Source: JAQGMJ01 sp036271855 (GTDB lineage Bacteria; Pseudomonadota; Gammaproteobacteria; Burkholderiales; JAEUOS01). Taken from it: a stretch of DNA of 12,086 nucleotides. Below are positions 6,527 to 12,086 of this stretch, one piece after another. How positions within the stretch are numbered: the stretch's first letter is position 1; every line of letters begins with the position of its first letter. Made by a program: the position numbers and the translations under genes. The stretch spans positions 1 to 12,086 of the forward strand of contig DATAZV010000523.1 of the NCBI GenBank assembly GCA_036271855.1. Direction: 5' to 3'. Below the pieces are notes generated by a model that saw only the letters and a program-made list of their open reading frames with translations, was not told the DNA's origin and made no database searches.

Positions 6527-6916
6527 CTACATCTGCTCCCACGGCAGGCCGTCGTGGCGCCAGCCGTTGAGGCCGTTGCGGTGATGCTGCGGATCGAGTT
6601 CGCCCTCGAAGCCGTAGAGCACATTGGTGACATCGGCAAAGCCCGCCGCCTCCAGCACCTCGCCGGCATCGACCGAACGGTTGCCGGAGCGGCAGATCAG
6701 CACCACCGGGCGGTCCTTCGCGCCGGCTTCGCGCAGCACCTCGGCGGCGAACTTGTCGTTCACTTCCCAGTCCGGCGCCTCCTGCCAGGCGACGTGCGCG
6801 GCCCCGACCGGATGGCCGACATAAAAAAACTCCATCTCGGTACGGCAATCGACAAACAGCGCATCGGCATGCGCCTGCAGATAGGCGTGGGTTTCCTTCG
6901 GGGTCAGATGCTTCAT
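6527..6916 (-). CDS. Single-domain rhodanese-like sulfurtransferase
   Basis: This 129-residue cytoplasmic protein is one rhodanese domain: FVDCRTEMEFFYVGHPVGAAH (about 21-41) and the active-site loop CRSGNRS with Cys75, followed by VLEAAGFADVTNVLYGFEG, the usual GF/GG segment. A complete CxxGxR loop suggests activity in persulfide transfer. The donor and acceptor are unknown. The C-terminal HHRNGLNGWRHDGLPWEQM tail resembles other bacterial rhodaneses, where the GW..GLPW end is common. ATG 6916 is chosen; a TTG at 6922 would add two residues. I see no strong Shine-Dalgarno. A minus-strand TATAAT lies 48 nt upstream. Confidence 0.9.
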   Translation of the reverse strand: MKHLTPKETHAYLQAHADALFVDCRTEMEFFYVGHPVGAAHVAWQEAPDWEVNDKFAAEVLREAGAKDRPVVLICRSGNRSVDAGEVLEAAGFADVTNVLYGFEGELDPQHHRNGLNGWRHDGLPWEQM

Positions 6917-6963
6917 GCGCAACCGGTATAAGGGAATGGGTTTGAGACCAACATTAGCAATAA

Positions 6964-6969
6964 ATTATA
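6964..6969 (-). promoter_or_regulatory. Possible -10 box of the rhodanese gene
   Basis: The minus strand reads TATAAT here in an AT-rich stretch, 47 nt before the ATG. No good -35 box lies 16-18 nt upstream, so the call rests on the -10 alone. Confidence 0.4.
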
Positions 6970-6996
6970 GACCAATAAAAATCCGGGATTTAGATT

Positions 6997-7105
6997 GTTT
7001 GCGCATTAACTAATATGTTCGCGTAGAAGCTTCACTCATAACTGATGCCAGTTTTGTGCATTAGGCGAACTTGACCGCTCATTGCCCACTGATTGCTGCG
7101 CAAAC
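6997..7105. repeat. Three-copy TTTGYGCA motif
   Basis: TTTGCGCATTA (6998-7008) and TTTGTGCATTA (7053-7063) are direct copies exactly 55 bp apart with one mismatch. GTTTGCGCA (6997-7005) recurs inverted as TGCGCAAAC (7097-7105), just before the -35 of the Bug promoter. This spacing suits an activator or repressor binding several sites. No regulator is identified. Confidence 0.45.
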
Positions 7106-7107
7106 AC

Positions 7108-7135
7108 TGGACATGCGCGACAAAGCTGACATAAT
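7108..7135 (+). promoter_or_regulatory. Sigma70-like promoter of the Bug-protein gene
   Basis: TGGACA (7108-7113) and CATAAT (7130-7135) are 16 nt apart, each 5 of 6 to consensus. The predicted leader is about 110 nt. Confidence 0.45.
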
Positions 7136-7250
7136 CAGCGCCGGACAAAAGCGGCCGCAGGAAAGATGGATGCCTCAGTAACAAGCTCCATGCGCCGATA
7201 GCCACGAACCGGCACGCGCATGCCGCAACTCAAAATCTAGGGTGAGACAG

Positions 7251-8228
7251 ATGAAAAGAAGGATCTTCAATACGCTGCTGGCAGCAAGCCTGACCGCATT
7301 GGCGCTGGTTCCGGCTGCGGCGCAGGCCCAGGCCTGGCCGAACCGGCCAATCCGGGTGATCATTTCGTTCACGGCCGGCAGCTCGACCGACATCGTCGGC
7401 CGCGTGGTACTGCAAAAGGTCGCCGAAGGCTGGGGCCAGCCGGTGGTGTTCGACAACCGCGGCGGCGCCGGCGGCTCCATCGGCGCCAACGCCGTGGTAA
7501 CTGCCCAGCCCGACGGCTACACCTTGCTGGTGGATTCGGCGGCGCACTCGATCACCCCCTCGATGTACGCCAAGCTGCCCTACGACACCCTGAAAGACTT
7601 CACCGACATCGCCGGCCTGGCGATCCAGCCCAACGTGCTGGTGGTGCCGCTAAGCTCGCCCTACAAGAGCGTGATGGACCTGGTCAACGGCGCCAAGGCG
7701 AAGCCCGGTGCAATCAATTTCGCCTCCGCCGGCGTCGGCAGCGGCACCCACCTGAACCTGGAAAAATTCGTCAACGCCGCCGGCATCAAGGTCACCCACG
7801 TGCCCTACAAGGGCACGCCGGAAGTGCTGTCGAACCTGCTTTCCGGCTCGGTCGACGCCTACTGGGGCCCGATCTCGGCGACCATGGCGCAGGTCACCGG
7901 CGGCAAGCTGCGCGCACTCGCCGTCTCCACGCCCAAGCGCAGCAGCCTCTTGCCCGACATTCCCACCACTGGCGAAGCCGGCGTCGCCAATGCCGACGCC
8001 CCCCTGTGGTTCGGCGTCTGGGGGCCGAAGGGGCTGCCGCACGACATCACCACCAAGATCGCCGCCGACGTGCACAAGGCGCTGACCGACCCCGAGGTGA
8101 AAAGCAAGCTCACCGCGCTGGGCAACGACGTGATGGACATGTCACCGGAGCAGTTCGGCAAGTTCGTGCGCGAGGAAATGGTGAGCTACTCCAAGCTGAT
8201 CAAGGCCGCGGGCATTACGCCGCAATAA
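7251..8228 (+). CDS. Bug-family (TctC-like) periplasmic solute-binding protein
   Basis: This 325-residue exported protein has the signal peptide MKRRIFNTLLAASLTALALV..., with cleavage after an AQA near residue 27. The mature start WPNRPIRVIISFTAGSSTD (29-47), VVFDNRGGAGGSIGAN (65-80), PDGYTLL and THVPYKGTPE are standard marks of the tripartite tricarboxylate transporter receptor family, which is greatly expanded in betaproteobacteria and binds carboxylates. Start ATG 7251 has GGGTGA about 5 nt upstream; an in-frame GTG at 7242 would put three residues in front. No TctA/TctB membrane genes adjoin it. The neighbouring uronate/aldarate genes suggest an aldarate or uronate ligand, which is inference from location. 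It converges on the aldehyde dehydrogenase gene. Confidence 0.93.
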   Translation: MKRRIFNTLLAASLTALALVPAAAQAQAWPNRPIRVIISFTAGSSTDIVGRVVLQKVAEGWGQPVVFDNRGGAGGSIGANAVVTAQPDGYTLLVDSAAHSITPSMYAKLPYDTLKDFTDIAGLAIQPNVLVVPLSSPYKSVMDLVNGAKAKPGAINFASAGVGSGTHLNLEKFVNAAGIKVTHVPYKGTPEVLSNLLSGSVDAYWGPISATMAQVTGGKLRALAVSTPKRSSLLPDIPTTGEAGVANADAPLWFGVWGPKGLPHDITTKIAADVHKALTDPEVKSKLTALGNDVMDMSPEQFGKFVREEMVSYSKLIKAAGITPQ

Positions 8229-8246
8229 ATCGGCGGCATGCATCAC

Positions 8247-8305
8247 AAAACGCCGGCATTGCCGGCGCCCGTAGTAAAACGCCGGCATTGCCGGCGTTTT
8301 GTTTT
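8247..8305. terminator. Bidirectional terminator with a duplicated hairpin
   Basis: AAAACGCCGGC (8276-8286), loop ATT and GCCGGCGTTTT (8290-8300) form an 11-bp stem followed by GTTTT. Because A runs and T runs flank both sides, it can end both the Bug gene and the converging aldehyde dehydrogenase gene. A second copy of the same hairpin core, 21 identical bases, lies 29 bp earlier at 8247-8267 but lacks the trailing T run. Confidence 0.88.
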
Positions 8306-8320
8306 GGCGCTTTGACGCGT

Positions 8321-9769
8321 TCAGCCGGCCAGGGTATAGGCCGTCTTTACCGTCGTATAAAACTCCTTGGCGTACGCGCCCTGCTCGCGCGGGCCGTAGG
8401 ACGAGCCCTTCCTGCCGCCGAAGGGCACGTGATAGTCCACGCCGGCGGTGGGCAGGTTGACCATCACCATGCCGGCCTGGGAGTGGCGCTTGAAGTGGGT
8501 CGCGTACTTGAGCGAGGTGGTGGCGATGCCGGCGGACAAGCCGAAGGGCGTGTCGTTGGCGGTGGCCAGCGCTTCCTCGTAGTCCTTCACCCGGATGATC
8601 GAAGCCACCGGCCCGAAAATCTCTTCGCGGTTGATGCGCATCGCGGGCGTGGTGTCGGTGAAGAGTGCCGGCGACAGGAAATAGCCCTCGGCGGCACGCT
8701 TCAAGCGTTCGCCGCCGATCACCAGCCGCGCCCCTTCCTGCCTGCCGGCCTCGATGTACATCAGGTCCTGCTCCAGTTGCGCCTGCGACACCACCGGCCC
8801 GATGTCGGTGCCGGCGGCCAGCGCATCGTCCACCTTCAGTGTCTTCATCCGCTCGGCCAGGGCATCGACGAACTTCGGGTAGATGCCTTCGGTGACGATC
8901 AGCCGGCTCGACGCCGTGCAGCGCTGGCCAGTGGAAAAGAACGCGCTTTGCGCGCACAGCTCGACCGCGGTTTTAAGATCCGCGTCGTCCAGCACCACCT
9001 GCGGGTTCTTGCCGCCCATTTCCAGTTGCACCTTGGCCATGCGCGCGACGCAGGTCTGCGCCACATGCTGGCCCACCGACACCGAGCCGGTGAAGCTGAT
9101 GCCGTCGATGCGCCTGTCTTTCAGCAGTGCCTCGCCGACCACGCTGCCGCGGCCCATCACCAGGTTGAACACGCCGGCCGGGATGCCGGAGCGTGAAATG
9201 ATTTCGGCCAGCGCCCAGGCGCAGCCTGGCACCAGGTCCGCGGGTTTCATCACCACGCAATTGCCATAGGCTAAGGCCGGGGCGATTTTCCACGCCGGAA
9301 TGGCAATCGGGAAATTCCAGGGTGTGATGATGCCGACCACGCCCAGCGGCTCGCGGGTGATTTCCACGCCGATGCCGGGACGCACGGAAGGCAATACTTC
9401 ACCGGAGAGACGCAGCACTTCGCCGGCGAAGAATTTGAAAATGGCGCCGGCGCGGCCGGCCTCGCCGATGCCCTCGGCGCGCGTCTTGCCCTCTTCGCGC
9501 GACAGCAGCGCGCCCAACTCTTCCTTGCGCGCGATGATTTCGTTGGCGATCCGGTCCAGCGCGTCGGAGCGTGCCTGGATGCTGCCGGTGGACCACGCCG
9601 GAAAGGCGGCGCGCGCGGCCGCGATGGCGCTTTCGACCTGCGCCGCATCGGCCTGCACGTACTCGCCGACCAGGTCGCCCAGGTTCGACGGATTGATGTT
9701 GCGGCTGACGGCACCCGCGCCGGTCCACTCGCCGTTGATGTAGTTCTGGTGCATCTTGGTCTCTGCCAT
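8321..9769 (-). CDS. Aldehyde dehydrogenase, probable 2,5-dioxovalerate (2-oxoglutarate semialdehyde) dehydrogenase
   Basis: This 482-residue NAD(P)-dependent enzyme probably oxidises 2,5-dioxopentanoate to 2-oxoglutarate, the last step of oxidative uronate/aldarate breakdown. Visible family elements are TPWNFP with N152, MKPAD with K175, FTGSVSVG (226-233), LEMGGKNP with catalytic-base E250, GQRC with nucleophile C284, EEIFGPV and NLPTAGVDYHVPFGG. The GQRCTASSR and AGVDYHVPFGG segments are usual in semialdehyde dehydrogenases of aldarate pathways, and the adjacent kdgD, whose product is this substrate, supports the call. Start ATG 9769 has GGAG 6 nt upstream. It lies 68 nt downstream of kdgD on the same strand, probably in one operon. 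Other semialdehyde specificities remain possible. Confidence 0.9.
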   Translation of the reverse strand: MAETKMHQNYINGEWTGAGAVSRNINPSNLGDLVGEYVQADAAQVESAIAAARAAFPAWSTGSIQARSDALDRIANEIIARKEELGALLSREEGKTRAEGIGEAGRAGAIFKFFAGEVLRLSGEVLPSVRPGIGVEITREPLGVVGIITPWNFPIAIPAWKIAPALAYGNCVVMKPADLVPGCAWALAEIISRSGIPAGVFNLVMGRGSVVGEALLKDRRIDGISFTGSVSVGQHVAQTCVARMAKVQLEMGGKNPQVVLDDADLKTAVELCAQSAFFSTGQRCTASSRLIVTEGIYPKFVDALAERMKTLKVDDALAAGTDIGPVVSQAQLEQDLMYIEAGRQEGARLVIGGERLKRAAEGYFLSPALFTDTTPAMRINREEIFGPVASIIRVKDYEEALATANDTPFGLSAGIATTSLKYATHFKRHSQAGMVMVNLPTAGVDYHVPFGGRKGSSYGPREQGAYAKEFYTTVKTAYTLAG

Positions 9770-9837
9770 GTCGATCTCCGGCTACTGGTTGGAGGCTGCC
9801 CCGGCGCCGCGCGCCTGCTTGGCCAGCCCCGACTGCT

Positions 9838-10755
9838 CTATAACGACTGCGACCCTTGCGCCTCGATCAGCGTTTTCAGATCGCGGGTCTCTTCCGCATT
9901 CAACTCCGTCAGCGGCGTGCGCACACGGCCGGCGTCATGCCCGACCAGGCGCGCACCTGCCTTGATGATACTCACCGCGTAACCCGCGCCGCGATTGCGG
10001 ATGCGCAGGTAAGGCATGAAAAAGTCGTCCATGATCCGGTTGCAGGTGGCGTGGTCATCCGCGGCCAAGGCATTGTAGAACGCCATCGCCGTTTTCGGGA
10101 TGAAGTTGAACACCGCCGATGAATACACCGGCACGCCCATTGCCTTATAGGCCTGGGCAAAGATTTCCGCCGTCGGCAGGCCGCCGAGATAGGCAAAGCG
10201 GTCGCCCATGTGGCGGCGCACGCTGACCATCAGTTCGATGTCGCCGATGCCGTCCTTGAAGCCGACCAGGTTGGGGCAGCGTCCCGCCAGGCGCGCCAGC
10301 GCGTCCGGCCCGAGGCGGCAGGCGCCGCGGTTATACACGATCACCCCCAGTTTGGTGGAGGCGCAGACGGCGGCGATGTGCTCTTCAATCCCGGCCTGGG
10401 TCGCTTCGGTCAGGTAGTGCGGCAGCAACAGCAGTCCCTGCGCGCCGACGCGTTCGGCCTCTTGCGCATACTGGATCGCGGTCGCCGTGCCGTAGCCGGC
10501 GCCGGCGATGATCGGCACCCGGCCCTTGCAGGTTTCCACCGCCGTGCGCACCACCTCGCTGTATTCGTTTTGCGCCAGGGAGAAGAACTCGCCGGTGCCG
10601 CCGGCAGCGAACAGGGCGGTGGCGCCATACGGCATCAGCCATTCCAGGCGCTTGCGGTAGCCCGCCGGTTCGAATTTGTTATTGGCGTCGAAATCGGTGA
10701 TCGGGAAGGAAAGCAGCCCGGAGGAGATGGCTTGTTTGAGTTCCTGGGGGTCCAT
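9838..10755 (-). CDS. kdgD: 5-dehydro-4-deoxyglucarate dehydratase
   Basis: This 305-residue enzyme belongs to the DapA/N-acetylneuraminate lyase TIM-barrel superfamily. It converts 5-dehydro-4-deoxy-D-glucarate to 2,5-dioxopentanoate with loss of CO2 and water. Marks are GLLSFPITDFD (13-23), GGTGEFFSL (52-60), VIVYNR with Tyr141 and GFKDGIGD with Schiff-base Lys167. The SFPITDFD start and FKDGIGD loop fit KdgD better than DapA, and the neighbouring dehydrogenase, GntR regulator and udh agree. ATG 10755 gives the usual family length, but I see no Shine-Dalgarno before it. It is the first gene of the kdgD-dehydrogenase unit. A promoter with an overlapping operator lies about 105-140 nt upstream. 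Confidence 0.94.
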   Translation of the reverse strand: MDPQELKQAISSGLLSFPITDFDANNKFEPAGYRKRLEWLMPYGATALFAAGGTGEFFSLAQNEYSEVVRTAVETCKGRVPIIAGAGYGTATAIQYAQEAERVGAQGLLLLPHYLTEATQAGIEEHIAAVCASTKLGVIVYNRGACRLGPDALARLAGRCPNLVGFKDGIGDIELMVSVRRHMGDRFAYLGGLPTAEIFAQAYKAMGVPVYSSAVFNFIPKTAMAFYNALAADDHATCNRIMDDFFMPYLRIRNRGAGYAVSIIKAGARLVGHDAGRVRTPLTELNAEETRDLKTLIEAQGSQSL

Positions 10756-10859
10756 GGGAGGGTTCGCTAAGGCTGGAGTTGACGGAAGGCCGGCGCGGCA
10801 GGCCGCTTTTGTCTTGATCAGGCGTCATCCCCGCCCAGGAAATGGGCAGGCCGCGCCTT

Positions 10860-10879
10860 GTTGTAGGTCATCATACAAC
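10860..10879 (-). promoter_or_regulatory. Palindromic operator at the kdgD promoter
   Basis: The minus strand reads GTTGTATGATGACCTACAAC: half-sites GTTGTA and TACAAC around 8 nt. Its first 13 bases recur exactly at the udh promoter (11775-11787). The size and symmetry are typical of FadR-type GntR operators, and the gntR gene lies between the two sites. It overlaps the predicted -10 box, which implies repression. Confidence 0.75.
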
Positions 10880-10898
10880 ATAATCCGGGACAGGACAA
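10870..10898 (-). promoter_or_regulatory. Sigma70-like promoter of kdgD
   Basis: On the minus strand TTGTCC (10898-10893) and TATGAT (10875-10870) are separated by 17 nt. The -10 sits inside the palindromic operator. The predicted leader of about 107 nt is GC-rich and contains GGCGCGG/CCGCGCC arms that could pair (10851-10857 with 10792-10798). Confidence 0.6.
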
Positions 10899-10944
10899 TC
10901 CACGAACCGCCCGCTTGGGCGCGGTGCAAGCGGATATCTTGGGC

Positions 10945-11685
10945 TCAGCCGGCGGCTTCGGCGGCCTCGTGCGCGCGCTTCAGGCGCTCGCGGCTGTTGC
11001 CCAGGTGGGTGCGCATGGCGGCGCGCGCGGCGTCGGAGTCGCGGCGCTCGATGGCGTCGAAAATGTCCTGGTGCTCGCGGTTGACCCGGCGCAGATATTC
11101 GACCCGGTCTTCCTGCGCCAGGCGCGCGGTGTTGACGCGGTTGCGCGGGATCACCATGGTGCCCAAGTAGCTCATCAACCCGGCGAAGTGCGGGTTGCCG
11201 GTGGCCAGCGCGATCTGCAGGTGGAACTGGTAGTCGGGGCTGGCGGCGTCGCCCGCCGCCTCCACATTTTCGATCAGCGCTGCGAGGGCGCGGCGCAATT
11301 GCTCCAGCTGCTCCTCGCTGCGGCGCTGCGCCGCCAGGCCGGCCGCCTCGGTTTCCAGGCTGATGCGCAGCTCCAGCACCGCCAGCACGTCCATCACCGT
11401 GGACATCTCGCCGGCGTCGATGCGAAAGGTCGCCTCGTGCGCCGGCTCGCGCACGAAGGTGCCTACGCCATGCTGGGTCTCGACCAGCCCGGCTGCCTGC
11501 AGATGGGAAATCGCCTCGCGCACCACGGTGCGCGAAACGCCGTGGGCGGCCACCAGCTCGGACTCGGTGGGCAGCTTGTCGCCGGCCTTCAGCAGCCCGC
11601 TTTTGATGCGCTCGGTCATCCCTTCCACCAGTTGGTGGGCGAGGTTGCGCGGGCGCTTCGGGCGGATTGCGGCATCGTTTTGCAT
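10945..11685 (-). CDS. FadR-type GntR transcriptional regulator (FCD domain)
   Basis: This 246-residue protein has an N-terminal winged helix (about 14-78) with TESELVAAHGVSRTVVREAI and the wing AGLVETQHGVGTFV. The C-terminal all-helical FCD domain (about 98-235) carries the putative metal/ligand residues D151, H155, H205 and H227. Such regulators of uronate/aldarate genes usually repress until an acidic sugar binds. ATG 11685 is chosen: the longer frame to 11805 would run through the udh promoter and the operator at 11775-11794. A clear Shine-Dalgarno is missing. It is divergent from udh and upstream of kdgD, and palindromes at both promoters are its likely sites. Self-regulation through the shared intergenic site is plausible. 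No terminator separates it from the kdgD promoter region. Confidence 0.93.
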   Translation of the reverse strand: MQNDAAIRPKRPRNLAHQLVEGMTERIKSGLLKAGDKLPTESELVAAHGVSRTVVREAISHLQAAGLVETQHGVGTFVREPAHEATFRIDAGEMSTVMDVLAVLELRISLETEAAGLAAQRRSEEQLEQLRRALAALIENVEAAGDAASPDYQFHLQIALATGNPHFAGLMSYLGTMVIPRNRVNTARLAQEDRVEYLRRVNREHQDIFDAIERRDSDAARAAMRTHLGNSRERLKRAHEAAEAAG

Positions 11686-11735
11686 GGGGGTGGATTTTAT
11701 CGGTTGCTTGGCCCCGGGGTGTTTTGCTTGAGCGC

Positions 11736-11765
11736 TTGACAGACTCGCGCCTGGACTCCCATAAT
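11736..11765 (+). promoter_or_regulatory. Sigma70-like promoter of udh
   Basis: A perfect TTGACA (11736-11741) and CATAAT (11760-11765) are 18 nt apart. Predicted start is near 11772, just before the palindromic operator, leaving a leader of about 112 nt to ATG 11884. Confidence 0.68.
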
Positions 11766-11774
11766 CCCCGTCAA

Positions 11775-11794
11775 GTTGTATGATGACACATAAC
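11775..11794 (+). promoter_or_regulatory. Palindromic operator at the udh promoter
   Basis: GTTGTATGATGACACATAAC shares its first 13 bases with the kdgD-promoter site and keeps most of the second half-site (CATAAC against TACAAC). Lying right after the -10 box, it is placed to block transcription of udh, and it may also affect the divergent gntR gene. Confidence 0.75.
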
Positions 11795-11819
11795 CAGCCA
11801 CCCAATCAACTATTCGGGT

Positions 11820-11882
11820 GGAGGAGACAAACCCGGCGCGCCGGGACCGGACTTTTCGCGAAATCCGCTTTGAAAACAAAGC
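11820..11882 (+). repeat. Symmetric elements in the udh leader
   Basis: A GGAGGAG (11820-11826) with no start codon after it is followed by a 14-bp palindrome CCCGGCGCGCCGGG (11832-11845), a 10-bp palindrome TTTCGCGAAA (11854-11863) and a 6-bp hairpin GCTTTG-aaaa-CAAAGC (11867-11882) ending one base before the udh ATG. Confidence 0.55.
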
Positions 11883-11883
11883 T

Positions 11884-12086
11884 ATGGCAGACAAACCCTT
11901 TAATCGATTATTGCTCACCGGCGCCGCCGGCGGCTTGGGCCGCGTGCTGCGCGAGCGCATGAAACCCTGGTGCAAGGTCCTGCGCCTTTCCGACATCGCC
12001 GACATGGGCGCCGCCCAGGCGGGTGAAGAGCTGGTGCGCTGCGACTTGGCCGACAAGCCGGCGATCGACGCCTTGCTCGAGGGTGT
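11884..12086 (+). CDS. udh: Uronate dehydrogenase (5' part, runs off the window)
   Basis: The first 67 codons are present. The N-terminal NRLLLTGAAGGLGRVLRERM carries the Rossmann GxxGxxG (G13, G16, G19), and RLSDIADM and RCDLADKPAIDALLEG follow the pattern of Udh from pseudomonads, an extended short-chain dehydrogenase. Udh oxidises galacturonate or glucuronate with NAD+ to the aldarolactone, the first step of the pathway that ends with KdgD and the neighbouring aldehyde dehydrogenase. ATG 11884 matches the usual N terminus, but no Shine-Dalgarno precedes it because a small hairpin occupies that place. The catalytic Tyr-x-x-x-Lys lies beyond the window. Confidence 0.9.
   Translation, partial: MADKPFNRLLLTGAAGGLGRVLRERMKPWCKVLRLSDIADMGAAQAGEELVRCDLADKPAIDALLEG

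Larger units (their letters stand above)
6917..7250. other. Divergent intergenic region, rhodanese / Bug protein
   Basis: These 334 bases hold no gene that I can support. The rhodanese side is AT-rich with the minus-strand TATAAT. The middle holds three copies of a TTTGYGCA motif and the Bug side has a sigma70-like promoter. The last 110 bases would be the leader of the Bug gene. Confidence 0.55.

Noticed and set aside
5254..6570. 438-codon plus-strand frame overlapping the MFS gene
   Set aside because: Ala/Arg/Gly/Pro-rich shadow in the wrong frame; no hydrophobic segment pattern.
8247..8296. Two identical palindromic repeats considered as a CRISPR start
   Set aside because: Only two copies, an 8-bp gap and a clear terminator role; no spacer array or cas gene.
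8006..9196. 396-codon plus-strand frame across the Bug gene end and the dehydrogenase
   Set aside because: It crosses the bidirectional terminator and two real genes and lacks any recognisable domain.
11685..11805. Longer start for the GntR regulator
   Set aside because: The added 40 residues show no domain and would be encoded across the udh promoter and operator; the winged helix is complete from ATG 11685.

Overview
The window looks like chromosomal DNA of a betaproteobacterium of the order Burkholderiales, most likely an Oxalobacteraceae/Herbaspirillum-type organism. The evidence is the high GC, a Bug-family (tripartite tricarboxylate transporter) binding protein, a DUF3567-type small protein (a family I know mainly from Burkholderiales) and a FadR-type regulated uronate/aldarate cluster. 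Genus is inference. Most of the window is ordinary metabolic, transport and envelope genes. I see no phage, IS, CRISPR, tRNA or rRNA.

Layout. 1-1500: tail of a possible upstream ORF whose TGA overlaps the start of an LpxR-like (DUF2219) outer-membrane lipid A deacylase homologue, followed by a clear intrinsic terminator. 1461-1858: a gene-free, repeat-rich gap with a perfect 12-bp inverted repeat and a nested hairpin. 1859-3241: a two-gene unit, an alpha/beta hydrolase resembling 3-oxoadipate enol-lactonase and a cupin with an altered metal site. It converges on an exported NMT1/SsuA-like substrate-binding protein (4288-3257). 4289-4747: a gap with an inverted repeat and a weak promoter. 4748-5056: DUF3567 protein. 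5078-5155: a strong sigma70-like promoter running almost directly into a strong terminator. 5267-6523: Bcr/CflA-type MFS exporter, converging on a single-domain rhodanese (6916-6527). 7251-8228: orphan Bug-type periplasmic binding protein, separated by a two-copy hairpin terminator from the catabolic cluster.

The most coherent part is 8321-12086. An aldehyde dehydrogenase (probable 2-oxoglutarate semialdehyde dehydrogenase) lies downstream of kdgD (5-dehydro-4-deoxyglucarate dehydratase). A FadR-type GntR regulator follows upstream, and divergent from it starts udh (uronate dehydrogenase, cut by the window end). Together they fit oxidative uronate/aldarate degradation: uronate to aldarolactone (Udh), aldarate to 5-dehydro-4-deoxyglucarate (dehydratase not in this window), then 2,5-dioxopentanoate (KdgD) and 2-oxoglutarate (dehydrogenase). 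The Bug protein next door is a candidate uronate/aldarate binder by position only.

The kdgD and udh promoters carry near-identical palindromic sites (GTTGTATGATGACCTACAAC read on the minus strand, and GTTGTATGATGACACATAAC). One overlaps the predicted -10 and the other lies just after it, so the GntR protein probably represses both transcription units and possibly its own gene. The less explained signals are the structured 1550-1705 region, the promoter-terminator pair at 5078-5155, and the symmetric udh leader, in which a hairpin occupies the place of a Shine-Dalgarno. I found no convincing undescribed multi-gene system.
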